From Holacanthus passer (Eukaryota > Chordata > Actinopteri > Pomacanthidae), in assembly GCA_025331565.1 (NCBI GenBank), contig JAFREQ010000040.1, positions 1,319,501-1,383,500 of the forward strand: a DNA stretch of 64,000 nucleotides. The letters are read 5' to 3'. The notes under the pieces were generated by a model. The model worked only from the letters and a program-made list of their open reading frames with translations. It was not told where the DNA came from and did no database searches. Position 1 is the stretch's first letter, and every line of letters begins with the position of its first letter. Made by a program: the position numbers and the translations under genes. Below, piece by piece: positions 50,459 through 62,810 of the stretch.

Positions 50459-51420
50459 ATGTCGAATTCCAAACAATACACTCAAAACTATAAGAAGGAA
50501 TGGGAGTCATATTCTTCAAGGACTGGCTGAAGCTTTGTATGGACAACAATTCAAGGGCACACTTTTATGCCAATTTGAGTAACATAAAAAAAGGCACACG
50601 TCCACTCATAAAGTGTATTGACAGGTCCAAGCCTCACAATTGTGCAAAGCAATTCACGTGGTCATTTTTGGACAAGAAAACTGATTCCTCCAAGCGGGCT
50701 GAGGCAATCATGGCCACGGCTATTACTGAGCTCAAACCTGGTGTGCGACCACGTCGGTGAGACATGCAAAGCTGCCTTAGCAGATTCTGCCAGACATTTC
50801 TGAATGCACCCGCGTAAGTGTGAAGAAATGTTGAATGTTGGCACCATGTTTCCTTCAAAAATTAGTGGATAGTGTTGATGATCAGAAATACTAACATACC
50901 AACATAAGCATGTCAAAGTACCTTGGTGTGATGGTTGGCTGCTTTAATGAGGAGAAGGGAAAAGGAGCTCTCCACATTTTAAGGGTTGATTGAAGGTGCC
51001 AGGTCAATAGCCAGAAGTGAAATACACCCTCAAAAAGAGAAACTCGTGGACATCGGCCCAGATAAAGCCTCTGTGATGACGGGGGTGAATAATGCGGTTA
51101 TGACACAAAGTGTGGAGTATATGGGAAGAGAAACTTAGGTTAACTTGGTTTTCTGTATCTCCATAGTGACACAAGGTGAGACAATTAACCACGGTCAGAA
51201 GCCTTGGCAGGTGGCAAAGGTGTGTGCCACATGTTGGCCGTCCATAGAGTCTGCTGTGTCTCACATCTATGGAAGGAGAAATTACACCTCAGCCTCACTA
51301 AGGAAATGGAGCACTGTTACATGGCAGATCTTCACTCCACGCACAGTGACCCACGAAACATCCTGTACCTTTTAAAATCTGCTCTCACGGAGGTGCAGTC
51401 TGCTGTCGAGGCTCTCTGAG
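50459..51420 (+). pseudogene. hAT-superfamily transposase remnant with BED-like start
   Basis: The likely original start is the ATG at 50459, followed by MSNSKQYTQNYKKEWES. A one-base shift then leads into FFKDWLKLCMDNNSRAHFY (frame from 50500). This is the typical N-terminus of fish hAT transposases with a BED-type zinc finger ('YTQKYRKEWE..P.FKDWLKP..GD.SRAFCKYC'). The cysteines expected next are not preserved. Further on, YLGVMVGCFNEEKGKGALH and LVDIGPDKASVMTGVNNAV (around 51040-51100) match the RNase H-like core block 'GTDGASVMTGVNNGV', which includes a catalytic Asp. VCHMLAVHRVCCVSHL (about 51224-51271) matches the 'C.CH.LAL' segment after it. Several stops and shifts separate the pieces and the C-terminal dimerisation region was not recognised, so the copy is dead. 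Confidence 0.75.
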
Positions 51421-51850
51421 GCGGAGCAGGTTGACCCTCCGAAGCTGTCGTCTTCTCACCATGTCAGTCTGCAACAGAGTCATTAACCCGATGGTTAAGA
51501 TTCACGTGCTCAAAGAACCCACTGAAAGGTGAATCAGCCACAAGCCAAACCTTATCTACACATCTGAGGCCAAGGCAGCAGAAGTGAGACTGGAACTGAG
51601 AGCAATGTGTGGATGAGATATGTGAGGTTCACAGCATCTTTGGCAAACGAGCTGAAGGCGAGGCTCCCTGATAACATGCAGAGAGCTTGGCACACATGTC
51701 CAAAATGACCAGTCTTTTAGGACACTGCCCTTCCACCGCGGACAAAGTCATCCAACAGCGGAGGAACATCCACCTGCTTAAGTGGGAAAGAACGAAAACA
51801 CAATTGCATTCAGGAATGAGGTTAAGAGGTAGAGGCATGCAGGTGGCCTA
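51421..51850 (+). mobile_element. possible 3' part of the hAT element
   Basis: Directly follows the recognisable transposase. One plus frame reads through KMTSLLGHCPSTADK and VIQQRRNIHLLKWERTK without matching a family I know. It is probably decayed sequence of the same element or of a neighbouring insertion. Confidence 0.3.
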
Positions 51851-51869
51851 AATCTATTTGAGGAGACGA

Positions 51870-52185
51870 CTGCTGCTCTGTCTCTATCCTCGATCCCTCC
51901 CACGCTCAGCGCTGAAGTACAGAGGATGCATGGACGCTCCCTCCTCTCTCTCCTCTCTCCTGCTGTTGCTCTCTGCCTCTGGAGCTGTAGAGTTCAGTAG
52001 TAGTAGTTATAGTAGTAGTACTTTACATCTCTATGTGGATATGTGGAACTTGCACTGTGCTACTGTATGTTCTCTCTCCTCCTGCTTGCTCATGTGAATG
52101 TCTGTAAATAATATAATAAAGAGTCTGATCCGGCTCTATATAAAAATACATTTAAATTGAATTGAATTAAATAAAATTGAATACT
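51870..52185 (+). repeat. dispersed repeat 3' end with AATTG tail
   Basis: The sequence contains tgcatggacgctccctcc, a short (AGT)n cluster (51998-52021), ttgcactgtgctactgtatg, then gtctgtaaataatataataa, agagtctgatccggctctat and a tail of ATTGAATTGAATT-type repeats to about 52185. A polyadenylation-like AATAAA lies within ataataaagag. This tail resembles the 3' end of a teleost retroelement ('CTATATAAATAAAATTGAATTGAATT'). The class is not certain, and it may have inserted next to or into the hAT element. Confidence 0.5.
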
Positions 52186-52872
52186 GATTCACAGATAGTT
52201 TTGCATAAATAAATAGATAAATCCATAGTATAGAATAATATTTTAGTTGATTCTTCTCTGATATGTAAATAGTTGGTTTGAGCTTCTCTCTCACTCTTTC
52301 TCATTGGCTCTCTGGATTAGAATGATCCTATAGCTTATAAATATAGTTTGTTTGATCTTGCAAATATTTGAATAATGTGTTTGATCTTCTCCCTTCCTTT
52401 GTAGATTTATTGTTTTTACATTTTGACTTTAAATATATGATGCCCCTGCATTTGTGATTATTTGTCTATAGATTTCTCCATCTACCTTTTACATGTCTTG
52501 AGGTGATCTCTCCCTGTAACAACCAACACAGTCACAAAGCTTTATGCATATAAGAGTATGAGTTATGAACTTCCGGAGCTGCTGCTGCTGCTTTGATTTG
52601 AGAAGAGTTGGCAACAGTGCAGCCACTCCTGGCACGTGCACTTCTATTAACTGACATTGTACATCCACCATTGTCAAGATCTGTGACCTCGCAAATATTG
52701 ATGGGCATCTTTTATCTACTACATTATCTGAATTTATTGTTGCTATTTTGTGACTGTTTGCAATTTGAAATGTGAAATTAGTTCTCTGCTATCAGTCTGT
52801 GGTGCCAAGCAAACCATTATACAAGCTGTCTGAGGCTAATGTGCTGCTAATGGGCAACTGTAGGTACTGTAG

Positions 52873-52873
<1 letters not shown>

Positions 52874-52904
<31 letters not shown>
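52874..52904. repeat. (TG)n microsatellite
   Basis: Uninterrupted array of about 15 TG units followed by TTGTTTTTGG. Confidence 0.95.
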
Positions 52905-52907
<3 letters not shown>

Positions 52908-53057
52908 TTTTTGGTTTTTTTACTGGATAAATTATTGTGTCACATTCCACAGTTTTCTTTTTACTGTATTAACTCAGTTCATTCGATCTTATTTATGGTA
53001 TTGCTTTGTTTTTTAATTTCTAGTCATTGTCACTGAATTTGTTGCATGAGTGAATTT

Positions 53058-53112
<55 letters not shown>
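53058..53112. repeat. (GATA)n microsatellite
   Basis: Nearly 14 perfect GATA units (55 bases), probably length-polymorphic. Confidence 0.97.
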
Positions 53113-55805
53113 GGTTTGTGTCTGTCAGAAACATTGGCGGCATTATTCTTTCTGCTCTTATGACCGTCTTCTTCCCTTTTATCTCAACAAGTCCCACTTT
53201 CACGCGATAATCCTCTCCTGCGAGTGCATGTAAGAGGATGTAGGAGTGGATTTATTAGACAAACAAAACAGTAAACCTCAAGAGAAATAAACATGAAATT
53301 GATTTAAATAAATCTTATTATCGAGGGAATGCATTCGAGGTCGGAGGAACTGCAGAGCGGCGGAGGCGATTTAAATCATCTATCAAGTTGCCAGCAGAAA
53401 TGCTATTTTAGCATAATTCGACTAATCAGAATGGAGGCACTTAATAACTGTGTTAAAAAAATGAACTGACAATCAAATGAATTGAATGTGCAAGGTCAGT
53501 AGGAAACACATTTTTGGGAATACCTGAAGTTTAGTTTGTCTGCAAAGCCCTTGCTCTGAAAGTACCAGTCAGTTTTATTACGGGGCCACAGGCTTCATTT
53601 CTCCGTTCCAGAAGAGCAAACTGCTTCAGGCTTATAAATATGAAGGTCACAAAGTGGGATTACATGAATTAGCAATCATGAATATTTTGTGTCACAGCCA
53701 CAGAAACCTCTGTGTTACATGTCGCTACAACTGTCGGTGCTTCTGGAAGAAAATCACCATCAAGCAAACCAGTTGAAACTGGACACAGTTACTGGGAAAT
53801 GTAGATGGGAGATGAAACTGATTAACATAAAGCATGAAAGACAGGTGGAGGTCAGCAGGTTGATGTACTGATTTAATGCAGCATCACACACTGTATGAAA
53901 AACCACACACATGCACAGATTGCTTTCTTTAAATAAAAGAAATGAAGAATGAAAATAATTTATTATATGCTAAGAAAATGTGTATAAGTTTTACACATTT
54001 TTTTTATCACAAGTATATTTTCTGTCTCTCTGGAACCTAAACTTTGAAGCTGTGCAATGACATTTTATGGCCATAGAGACACTACGTTTAACATTAAATG
54101 TAGTGTAGAACACACATACTTTTCATCTTGGTTTTAATAGTGTGGCGTTACTGCAGTTATTTTATATCTTGTAGTTATTGAACCTGAAACTAGCTCCTCA
54201 GTTCAAAACTGCTCTGCTCAGGCCAAAATACACAGCTGGAAATTGAAGAGAACATTAAACATAACCATGTGATGAGGAAACTTGTAATAAAAATGGAAAT
54301 ATTTGGATATTTTATATGCTGTATAAATTTATGGTTGTGTGTTCTGAAATAAAGCAAATTGAATTTACACAATTCATACTGTAATCCATATTTACAAAAC
54401 CTCTTCATTGATGTTAGGGAATTCTTTTTGACACGGGTTATTCATGATCAAACAGATACTACCTTAATGCTTCACTGGCCTGTGTTTTTGATTGTTCATG
54501 CAGTAATGCAGTAAGTAAGAAAAAGCTGATCATGAATATTCCTACATTGTTTGTTCATTGCGTTCATGTATATACAATTATATAATTGAACAAACATTTT
54601 CAAGTGCAAACATGCTCACACATAAAAAGAAATCTGTATTTCCATTGTCAGGTCAGATGTGCTCAGGCTCTAATAAATGACCCACAATGTGCTTTATGGG
54701 ATCATAAAATGCTAATAAGATGAAATTGACAAAGACCAACATTAAGTGGAAATCTGAAGCCGCGGCTCATGTATGTTCAGGTTTGTGTGTGTTTATGCGA
54801 CTATGCTAACATGCATATAGACAACATGCTGCAGCAGATCACATTAAACAGAAGGTTGGAAAGAGGACAGAAGGAGAAGAATGTGTAGGTACAGAGAATT
54901 TAACAGGAATTGCTCGCACACTTGGCAGTAACACTAAGACAACAGCCAATTTGCTGTTAGTGGGAGTGAAGTCCGTCCTGCAGGGAGGCTCACATTTCTC
55001 TGGATTTACATAGACAAAGAAGAAGTAGAGTGGGAAATCAGGGACATGCTGAGAGGCAGGCGATGGAGTTTCATATGTAAATAACTGTATTTATAATCAG
55101 TCCTTTGTCAGACAATGAAGACAGATTAAGACTGAGGTGATGCGTTTGTGTACCCTGGTTTGTACGAGTTGTATTTGAGTTGAGTGACAGCAAAACTTAG
55201 ATACGTGCTTGTGATGAAAACCTATGTGGCTAAATTATTGAAGAACTAGCCACATTAATATTTTCATTCTATTGGTAATATTTGCAATCCATTCAAATGT
55301 AAACTATCAATCTTACATTTAAACAATGAAGAATGGTTCTTTAATGTTGTGATTGATGAGGTTTGGTTCAAACTGATCAGAACATTCAGAAGGAGAAAAA
55401 TATTTATCCAACTTTAGGATAAATCCTTCAATTCATCCACTCAGATTTTTACTGCAGATTATTTTCCAACTCTTTATAAACGTTTATAAGATTTACTGAG
55501 CAAATGAAAGTAACTCAGTCAGAAAGCTGCAGCGGTCTGAAATGCACAGCACAAAGCATGAACAGCCTCAACGAGTCGTCCATGAGGAGTGAAGTCGTGA
55601 CGTGAGAGACCTTCACGTCTGGGACTGTTTCCATCAGCAGAAATAAAAGAAGTTGATTTGTTTACAACAAAATGGCCGCGTTCCTCTGTTCCTCCCTCGT
55701 CTTGATTTTCACTTAGATGCCAGTGTTTTTTTGCTGAATTAGATTGATCTGCCGTATGTATTCATTTCACAGAAAATTATTTTTGATGTTTTCTTTTCCT
55801 CTGAG

Positions 55806-55856
55806 CAACGTGCACATTACCATAATGCACGTTGGACAGTTTCCATAGAAACTGTC
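55806..55856. other. two adjacent hairpins
   Basis: The first pairs caacgtgca (55806-55814) with tgcacgttg (55826-55834). The second pairs gacagtttc (55835-55843) with gaaactgtc (55848-55856) around a CATA loop. Both stems are perfect over 9 bp, and the second starts on the base after the first ends. Function is unknown. It could be the edge of a palindromic element, because another repeat begins about 90 bp downstream. Confidence 0.75.
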
Positions 55857-55944
55857 TGAACCTCCCTTTGTTGATCTGATATTTTTAGTGACTGAGTTTT
55901 GTCATTTGAGGAAAAAACACTGGCTAATTTTAGTTGCTGATGAA

Positions 55945-56080
55945 GCGCTAATTAAATGTACAGTATGTAATGTCTGCCGCTGGGGCCGGCGCTACGGGGG
56001 ATCAGGGGAGTGACAGAGGGAAATTTTACCCCCTCAAAAATTGTCATACAGGTTCAAGCTCGTACTTTTCTGAGTTGAAG
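55945..56080 (+). repeat. fragment of a teleost dispersed repeat
   Basis: The sequence gctaattaaatgtacagtat, gtaatgtctgccgctgggg and cggcgctacggggg follows the opening of a non-autonomous fish repeat that I recall as 'ACAGTATGTAATTTCTGCCGCTAGGGGGC'. The downstream part is not recognisable with confidence, so only the first part is called. A TG/CA-rich stretch lies at about 56155-56180. Confidence 0.45.
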
Positions 56081-59000
56081 TACGCTCGGTCGAGAGGAGG
56101 CAGCATTCATTGTACTGGGTGTAGTGGAGTACTGCAAAGATACTCCATGGTGTGTACGTGTGTGTGTGTATGTGCACACACGCCTTCAGGTAAAAAGAGA
56201 CAGTGGAGGCAGAAGAGGCAGACAGGAAGTGGACTGACAATAGGGTTTGAAGTGAGCAACACATTGTATCACTCAAAAAACACTCTCATAACAACATTGT
56301 TGGAAATCGTGGATAATTGATATCATGAAGCCAGTTATCACTCGTCTTTGTTAAAGCCGTGGTTTTCCAGCTCGGAGCGGAAGAGGTGGGAACAATCGAT
56401 TACAGTGACAATTAAAAGTGATATCCCACAAAGCGAAAACATGGCCTTTAGACATTAGTGCTGTTTTTTGCACTGAGTTTCTCTTTGGCTTTTTTTTTTT
56501 TTCTCTCTCTCTCTGTCGTTTTATTTTTGGAGGGTTCGTCGCTGCATCTACAAATGCAAAAATGATGCCGTCTGGGTTATGTTTCTGTTCATATTGTGGG
56601 TATGTGGAAAACACTGACTCCCTAGATTTTCCAATTTCATTGTGCTGAATTCACATTTTGGAAGAGAAGGCTACTGTTTCTCATACACTGACAGACAGAA
56701 ATATGTCACAACACAGTTTGACCTCCTCGACCTGACGGCACAAACAGTCGACAGTGTAGCGTTCACATCAAGCTAAATCAATGTGACTGGTCTTTTGATA
56801 CAATGCCCAGGGTTTAACTCGTGCAGGATCCTGCTGGAACAGGATCCAGGACTTCCCAGATGGGGGTCGCCACCTGTCTGTTGGCACCATTTTTTTGTCA
56901 ATATCAAAATCTGTCAAACAAATCGTAATACTTAATGTCATCTGTTCTGTCATTCCTTTATTTGCGATTAAAGTTACTTGTAAATCGCTTGTGTCCCTAT
57001 TTTTGCCCCACAGCTGAGCAAGTGGGTGTTCGTGCTGTGAAATGGTGAAATGAGTGTGACTGTGTCTGCCCATAGTACTGTGAAACAGAGGAGGCTGACA
57101 GACGGACGGACTTGGTTTCTTTCTTGGTTTGCTTGCTTTTCGTGCTTGTAAATATCCTTGACTTTTTCTCCCGACCCACCGGAGCAGCGCCCTGTCTGTT
57201 CAGGGACCTCCTGATTCACAAATTAAACACAAACACTGCCTAAGTGAAAGCCAATGAAATTTTTACACTTTTCCAACTCCTTTAAAAAAGTTTTAAAAAA
57301 AAAGATGCAAGATCAAGAGTGAATCCACAACGTAATTTCCCTTTGGAAATATTTTTGCTCGCTGCTTGGACGTGTTTATATCGCATTCGCCAGTCCAGGT
57401 TTGATTTGTCCTTGAAAACTTAAGCTGCTCTAAGACATGTTATGTAATTCGGAGAAAAGTTCATATTCAGTTTAATTCATTCTGTGGCGATGCAGGATTT
57501 TGCCAAACAGACTTTGTTCTGTTTGTGAGTTTCCTTTGTTGCCTCACACGAGGAAGGAGGTTGAAGGACTTTGAGACAAATATCTCTCTGAATTCCCATG
57601 TGGAAATAATCCTGCATTGACATTCTTTGCTTTAGGTCTCATACACACAATTAAACTTTCTTCTTTTAACTGGTGCAGCTTTCAGATTTCAGTCTGCAGC
57701 TTTAAAAGTTAATTCAATATACGGTGTGTGAGTAAGAGGTTTGATGATAACATACTGTATCTTTACCAAATATCATACAGACGAGGTAATATTTTTCAAG
57801 TAAACACCAATTCAAGCTTGAAAAAATGACTAGTTGGCTGCTCATGATTCGTTCCCTTCATGCAAATCCTGACAGGCCACAGAATATGGACACAGCTGAT
57901 CCCAGACCAGAAGAGTTGAAAGCAGGACATGTTCAACACGTCAGGCAAATGAAATAGAATTAAATTCTTTCCCATATTAGACGACATCTAATGCACTCGT
58001 CTCTCTTGTGCCTTGCTAAAATATCTTATGCATAAAAAAGGCTGGGAATAGGGGAAGATGTTTAAGAGAAATTCTGTTTGATATGTGCCTCGGCCAAGAT
58101 AAGAGAGTTAATGAAGTTGGAGATAAGTAATTTAATTTCTCTGCCACCTCGGTGGGGAGAGATAAGAGCATAATGGAGAGGAGGAAACTGTTCGCTGAAA
58201 CTGGAGGAAAAGGCCAAGCTTTTAGCCGGCATGAAAAGATTTCTGCTGGTCAATAATTAAAATTCATTTCCGGGATGAGAAATGTTTCAAGTTGGAGTCT
58301 TTACTAGTTTGTATGGATCATTGTTTGTGTGTATTATGTCCTATTTTATCCACATCAGCATTGCTACCTTCCTTCCAAGAGTCGAGCAGATGGAATTTTT
58401 TTTAGTCCAAATGAGGCAACTCTAATTAAGTGCCTGCTAATGGCTTTTTGACAGACTGACAGAGGTTATTGGTGAGATGAATGTGATCGTCTGAAGAAGA
58501 AAATGTGAGGATGTGAGGTGTAACAAAATGGAAAATACGCTGTTTTTTTTTTCTCCATGCAAAAATGGGACAGCTCGAATTGTGGAACGTTATATTAATT
58601 AAATCTTTGAACTGGCTGTGTGACAGGAGCGGGATCATCTGGGTTTTCTTCCGCTGTGAGACAACAAGCACATTAGGCACTAAAGAATTACATTTTGGGC
58701 TCAGTTTGGCTGCTGATGTGCTTTTTTCAGTCTGTGTCTTTTGGCCAGAAGAACTTAATAAACAAGTTCCTCGACTGACAATCAGCAACAGACTGATTTC
58801 CAAATTTACTAGAGCTCCAGTTTCTCTTATTTTCCTCCAGACTCTCTCGACATTCATAAAGTCATGCGACTATGTGTTTTCACTCTCAACTCAAGCAGAC
58901 GTCTCTTCAACTCCGACTGAAGACAATCTGCTTCTGTTTGTCTCCACTGGCATCTTTCTACTGATTACATATCAATTTGTGTTGAATGGCCCATTTCATG

Positions 59001-59110
59001 ACATTTGCTTTGGACAATGGAGTTTGTGGCCAGATGTTTAGAAAAAGTCAAGTTCATACCCACATTTTCTTTATATTCATTTCACAGTATTTAAAGGCAT
59101 TTTTCATGTG
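56081..59110. other. non-coding block
   Basis: No gene. Contains poly(T)/CT-rich sequence near 56489-56515. The 143- and 158-codon frames at 58857-58426 (minus) and 58565-59041 (plus) overlap each other on opposite strands and show no domain. A 101-codon minus frame (57073-56768) is also featureless. Confidence 0.5.
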
Positions 59111-59325
59111 AAACCCCATTTCCAAAAAAGTCTAGATTTGTTCATCCTGTCTGACACATACTCAATTGAAAACAGTACAAAGACAATATATTTAATGTTT
59201 GATCATCAACTTCATTGATTTTTGTAAATATCTGCTTATTCTGAATTTGATGGCAGCAACATGTTTCTAACAAGTTGGGACAGGAGCAACAAAAGACTGT
59301 GAAAGTTGTGGACTGATCCAAAAAT
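59111..59325 (+). mobile_element. Tc1/mariner-type element, left end only
   Basis: The segment starts aaaccccatttccaaaaaag and runs through actcaattgaaaacagtaca, aagacaatatatttaatg, tttgtaaatatctgcttatt, ctgaatttgatggcagc and gttgggacaggagcaac to aagttgtgg. This is close to the left terminal region of a widespread fish Tc1/mariner-type element. The following pre-coding and transposase parts are absent. The same element end, in reverse complement, is found at 11.56-11.75 kb and 62.81-62.97 kb. No TA duplication could be identified with confidence. Confidence 0.8.
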
Positions 59326-61224
59326 GAAAACACGGAAGAAATAAATATGTAATTTTCTAGTCACACTCTGTCAAGTGTATCGTGATTACATTGAAGCACG
59401 GTTTCTATATTATAAATCAAACTAAGCTGACTGTGTTATTGCACCCCCCTTTTTTTTGGACCGCACTTTCTTGGCAGCACCAACAGGTTTAGTAGAAGTT
59501 TGTGCTGCTGCTTCAGAAACCGTAACAAAAGCCAGATTCTTCAGACGTACAATGGAAGATTAGTCTCCATTTGACATTTACAGCAGGTCAGAGTTTCTAA
59601 GGATTACAATGAAAGTAAAGTGAACAGAATTGTGGCTGCACTGATCAAACAGGACAGTATGCTTTTATCCTCAGTAAGAGTGCTCTCACAGTTTTCCTTT
59701 TTTTTTTTTTTTCTATAGGGAGATGGTTTCTTGCTCAAGCTGTTACACTGCTGAGACGTCTCGTTTCAGGACCGAGTCGACCCCTCTCTCATCTCACAGT
59801 AATAAAAATTCACTGCCGCATAAACCTGAGTGTCTTAAGCTGGCAACAAACACACGGATTCTGCGGAGAAGATGGAGGTGGTGGATTTAAGAAAGAGGCC
59901 AGGTAAACCGCAGCGTGATTTCCCATCGGGCTGGAGAGGATAAACTCCATGGGATTTCTCGCCGTGTTTTTTATGCAGAAGTTTGCCCAGCGTTCGACCC
60001 AGTGCCACACAACTCTCTCCCAAGAATGATTACCTGCTAAAAAAAGCTAGACCTACTTACATGCCACTTTCTCCACCTTTATTTCCTTTTTTTTGTGTGT
60101 TCTCTATTTTGCTCCTCCTTTGCTATGCTAATGCACAGCTTTTCTTTTATGAAAAGACGAATGATAAATTTCTTTGTCATACGTGTAGAAAAAAAAGCAG
60201 AAATGATAGACAGCAGAGTTCTGGCTCTGAAATTTAACAACACTGACTATTTGAACAGATAAACTCACTAAAGCTTATTGTAAACTATAAAATACATGAA
60301 TATTTTCTTCTCAATCCTCATTATTTCCTCACTATGCAAAAAATGTTATTTCCCTTTTACCATTAAAACTTTATTTCTGTGTAAGGCCATCCCTGTTTTT
60401 TTTCTTTTAGAAAGTAATGAGTGATTTTTATGACATACAATTGTATAATGTCAATAAAGATAATGCATGAACATAATCTATGTGATTCATTTTTCATCAG
60501 TTCTCTTACATTCACCAGAGCTGCTTCAACACTAAAGGCCAAATTCACTCTGTGCTCTTTCCATTTGAAGGTTTCTAGTAAGGACAAGCCGTGGGCAGTA
60601 ATTATGAAAAATTGGACATGAAATGGGAAAGTGAAAGTGAAAGGTAGGAAATGACTGCAACATGCGCATTGCAAGGTCAACAAATTTGAGTGAGGCGATC
60701 GCTGAACGAACAAAACATTTTGTCCGACGGACTGATTGGAAAGGCTGCACAGTCAGCTTTCTCTCGGATTATTCTGCCTTTCGGGACTCATTCGGCGGAT
60801 GGAGGAGTTTAGGGAATACAGTCGGGCAGGGTTATATTAACTTATACAAGCGGCGGTAAACCTGTCTAATAAATGCAGCCGAGCAAATGGTGCACGCTCA
60901 ATTAATTGTTGTTCCCTTTGAAATGCTGCTGAAAAGCCGAGCACGTTTGTAAAATAATCCAAAATGGATCATCTAACGTTACAAATTCACAACAGCGCTG
61001 AAGAGCAATGAAAGTAATTTACGGAGCTGATCTTTGCTGCATGGCCACGGTCACTCTCCACTTAGAGGGTTTTGCTGGACAGGTGTGAACCCGATAACAA
61101 GTGAATCCTCTGCAACTGCTGTTGAGTGATATATACTTTTTCCACAGCAAGCAAGCAGAGTGTGACAGATGGAAATGTCGGGGAAAGGGGGTTTGAACAG
61201 CTTGCTGCCACACACTCACACATT
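59326..61224. other. non-coding block; possible conserved patches
   Basis: No gene. Contains a C/T-run at 59443-59457 and a T-run at 59698-59713. The sequence 60680-60900 has low repetitiveness and several CpGs (gaggcgatcgctgaacg, cattcggcggatgg) and could be conserved, but this is not shown. Frames up to 116 codons have no domains. Confidence 0.45.
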
Positions 61225-61450
61225 GGCTCTCTCACACACTTGTGCTGCTATACTTGTGTGGACTCTCATTGACATAATGCATTCCCGAGCCCTCACCCCG
61301 ACCTGAACCATCACAACTAAACGTCTAACCTAAGCTAAACCTAAATCTAAAATAACCTTTAAAACCAAGTAAAACCTTCCAGCAGCCCTTTGAAGAAATG
61401 TCCTCACTCTGTTGGTTTAAAACTTGTTCTGGTCCTCACTGTGTAGCAAG
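61225..61450 (-). mobile_element. short non-autonomous repeat (MITE-like), copy 2
   Basis: Read on the minus strand, it starts next to the CA array and carries tgaggacatttcttcaaagg, a ttttagatttaggtttagc middle, gtcggggtgagggctcggg, aatgcattatgtcaatgaga and gtccacacaagtatag. The order of words equals copy 1 at 35.8-36.0 kb. The far end (on the plus strand, ctatacttgtgtggactc) mirrors the family start CTAT..TTTGTGAGGAC, giving an inverted-repeat pair. Non-coding. This copy is the more complete of the two. Confidence 0.65.
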
Positions 61451-61453
61451 TAC

Positions 61454-61454
<1 letters not shown>

Positions 61455-61503
<49 letters not shown>
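61455..61503. repeat. (AC)24 microsatellite
   Basis: Uninterrupted AC array next to the short repeat that ends at about 61450. Read on the minus strand it is a GT array at the same end of the repeat as in copy 1. Confidence 0.97.
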
Positions 61504-61507
<4 letters not shown>

Positions 61508-62810
61508 GCACTCCAGTCGGCAGGAAGTCCTGAAACTGTCTGCTGCCAGCCCATGAAATAAGCTGCTCCCACACTGTTCCACCATGTGCTTTAATTTTGG
61601 GCTTCAGTGGTCAGAACTTCATTCTGTGACCCGGTTTCTCTCAGCTGAACTTCAGAGGTGTGTTTTTTTTTCTCTCCTCCCTCTTTAAACTCACTTCTCC
61701 AGTGTCTTTTGAAAGTGAAAATTCCTGTTGATGTCGACCTCCTAATTACTGCCTCAGCTTCCAGTGCATGTGGCAAAAATAAAAAGCGTCTACCTGTCAA
61801 AGTGTATCATTATTATCAGTTCACTGTATTTTATACCCAAAGCATTTCTTTATATGAGCCGATAACTATCTAATAGCGTGAGATGTAAGATTATATAAGA
61901 GAATAAATACATCCAGAATGACCACAAGCCATTCATTTACTGTTTTCCAACCATTTTAGGATGGTCAATAGTAATAACACAATATTTTGCTGGTTCATAC
62001 ATTTGTTAGACCTTTGTTATTACAAGTAATTTTCATTGCATACTAAAAAACTAAAGCTCTACATCTGAATATTTCTCCTGTCTAACATCAAGGGGGAAAA
62101 AATCACATCCTACAGTTTTTATTTTTTTTATTTGCACGAACCTCATATTAGGCCACGGATCAGCTGCAGCTGGCAACAGATTGATTGTGGCTCTGCTGGA
62201 ATTTCTCCAGGAACTCTGCTTTGGGCCGGGGCCACATTTTGACGTGCTCCGTGCTTCCGCCTGCCAAGATTGTGTCATAAAAATATGCATAGTGCGGGTG
62301 TTGCTTGTTTGCATACTGCATGTCGAATATGGCGCCGGGACACACGCAGGGTGATATCAAGCCTGATTTCACAAGCTACTCAACTAGCACCGCTTCTCAC
62401 ACTAGATTACTGACAACCTACTGTACTGCCTCCGTCTCTTATAAATCATAAACGGCAGCCATCACAGTGCAGGTTATCAGCAATCGTGCTAATGAAATGA
62501 AACAGAATAGCTGCAAACCTTTACTCAGCAAATAGTCAGCAACATAAAATGTCTGTTAAAATATGCAAAAATATATGTTCATTATGGCAAAAGACCTAAT
62601 GATTTATAATGATAAAAGAGGCTCATTATTCATCCAGACTTTCATCCTAATGGAAAGAGGGGATTAAGGTGTTTGCTCAGGATTTATGATCACACCTACA
62701 GCAGCTTGTGTTTACATTGACATTTTCATTATTTACAGTTCTTAAAGGCTCTTAAACAGTTTTTAACTTGCTTGGTCTCTCACACATGTACTTTATCTAA
62801 TCATGTGTAG
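61504..62810. other. non-coding block
   Basis: No gene. The patch 62540-62660 is AT-rich with motifs such as cctaatgatttataatgat and gctcattattcatcc. It resembles many conserved enhancers in style only. Frames under about 90 codons have no domain. Confidence 0.45.

Larger units (their letters stand above)
52186..55805. other. non-coding block
   Basis: No gene apart from the microsatellites listed separately. T-run near 53999-54006. The part 55540-55700 is a little richer in CpG and word complexity. Frames are 75 codons or shorter. Confidence 0.5.

Noticed and set aside
58426..59041. Overlapping 143-codon (minus) and 158-codon (plus) frames
   Set aside because: They overlap on opposite strands without recognisable protein features, and stop-poor composition explains both.
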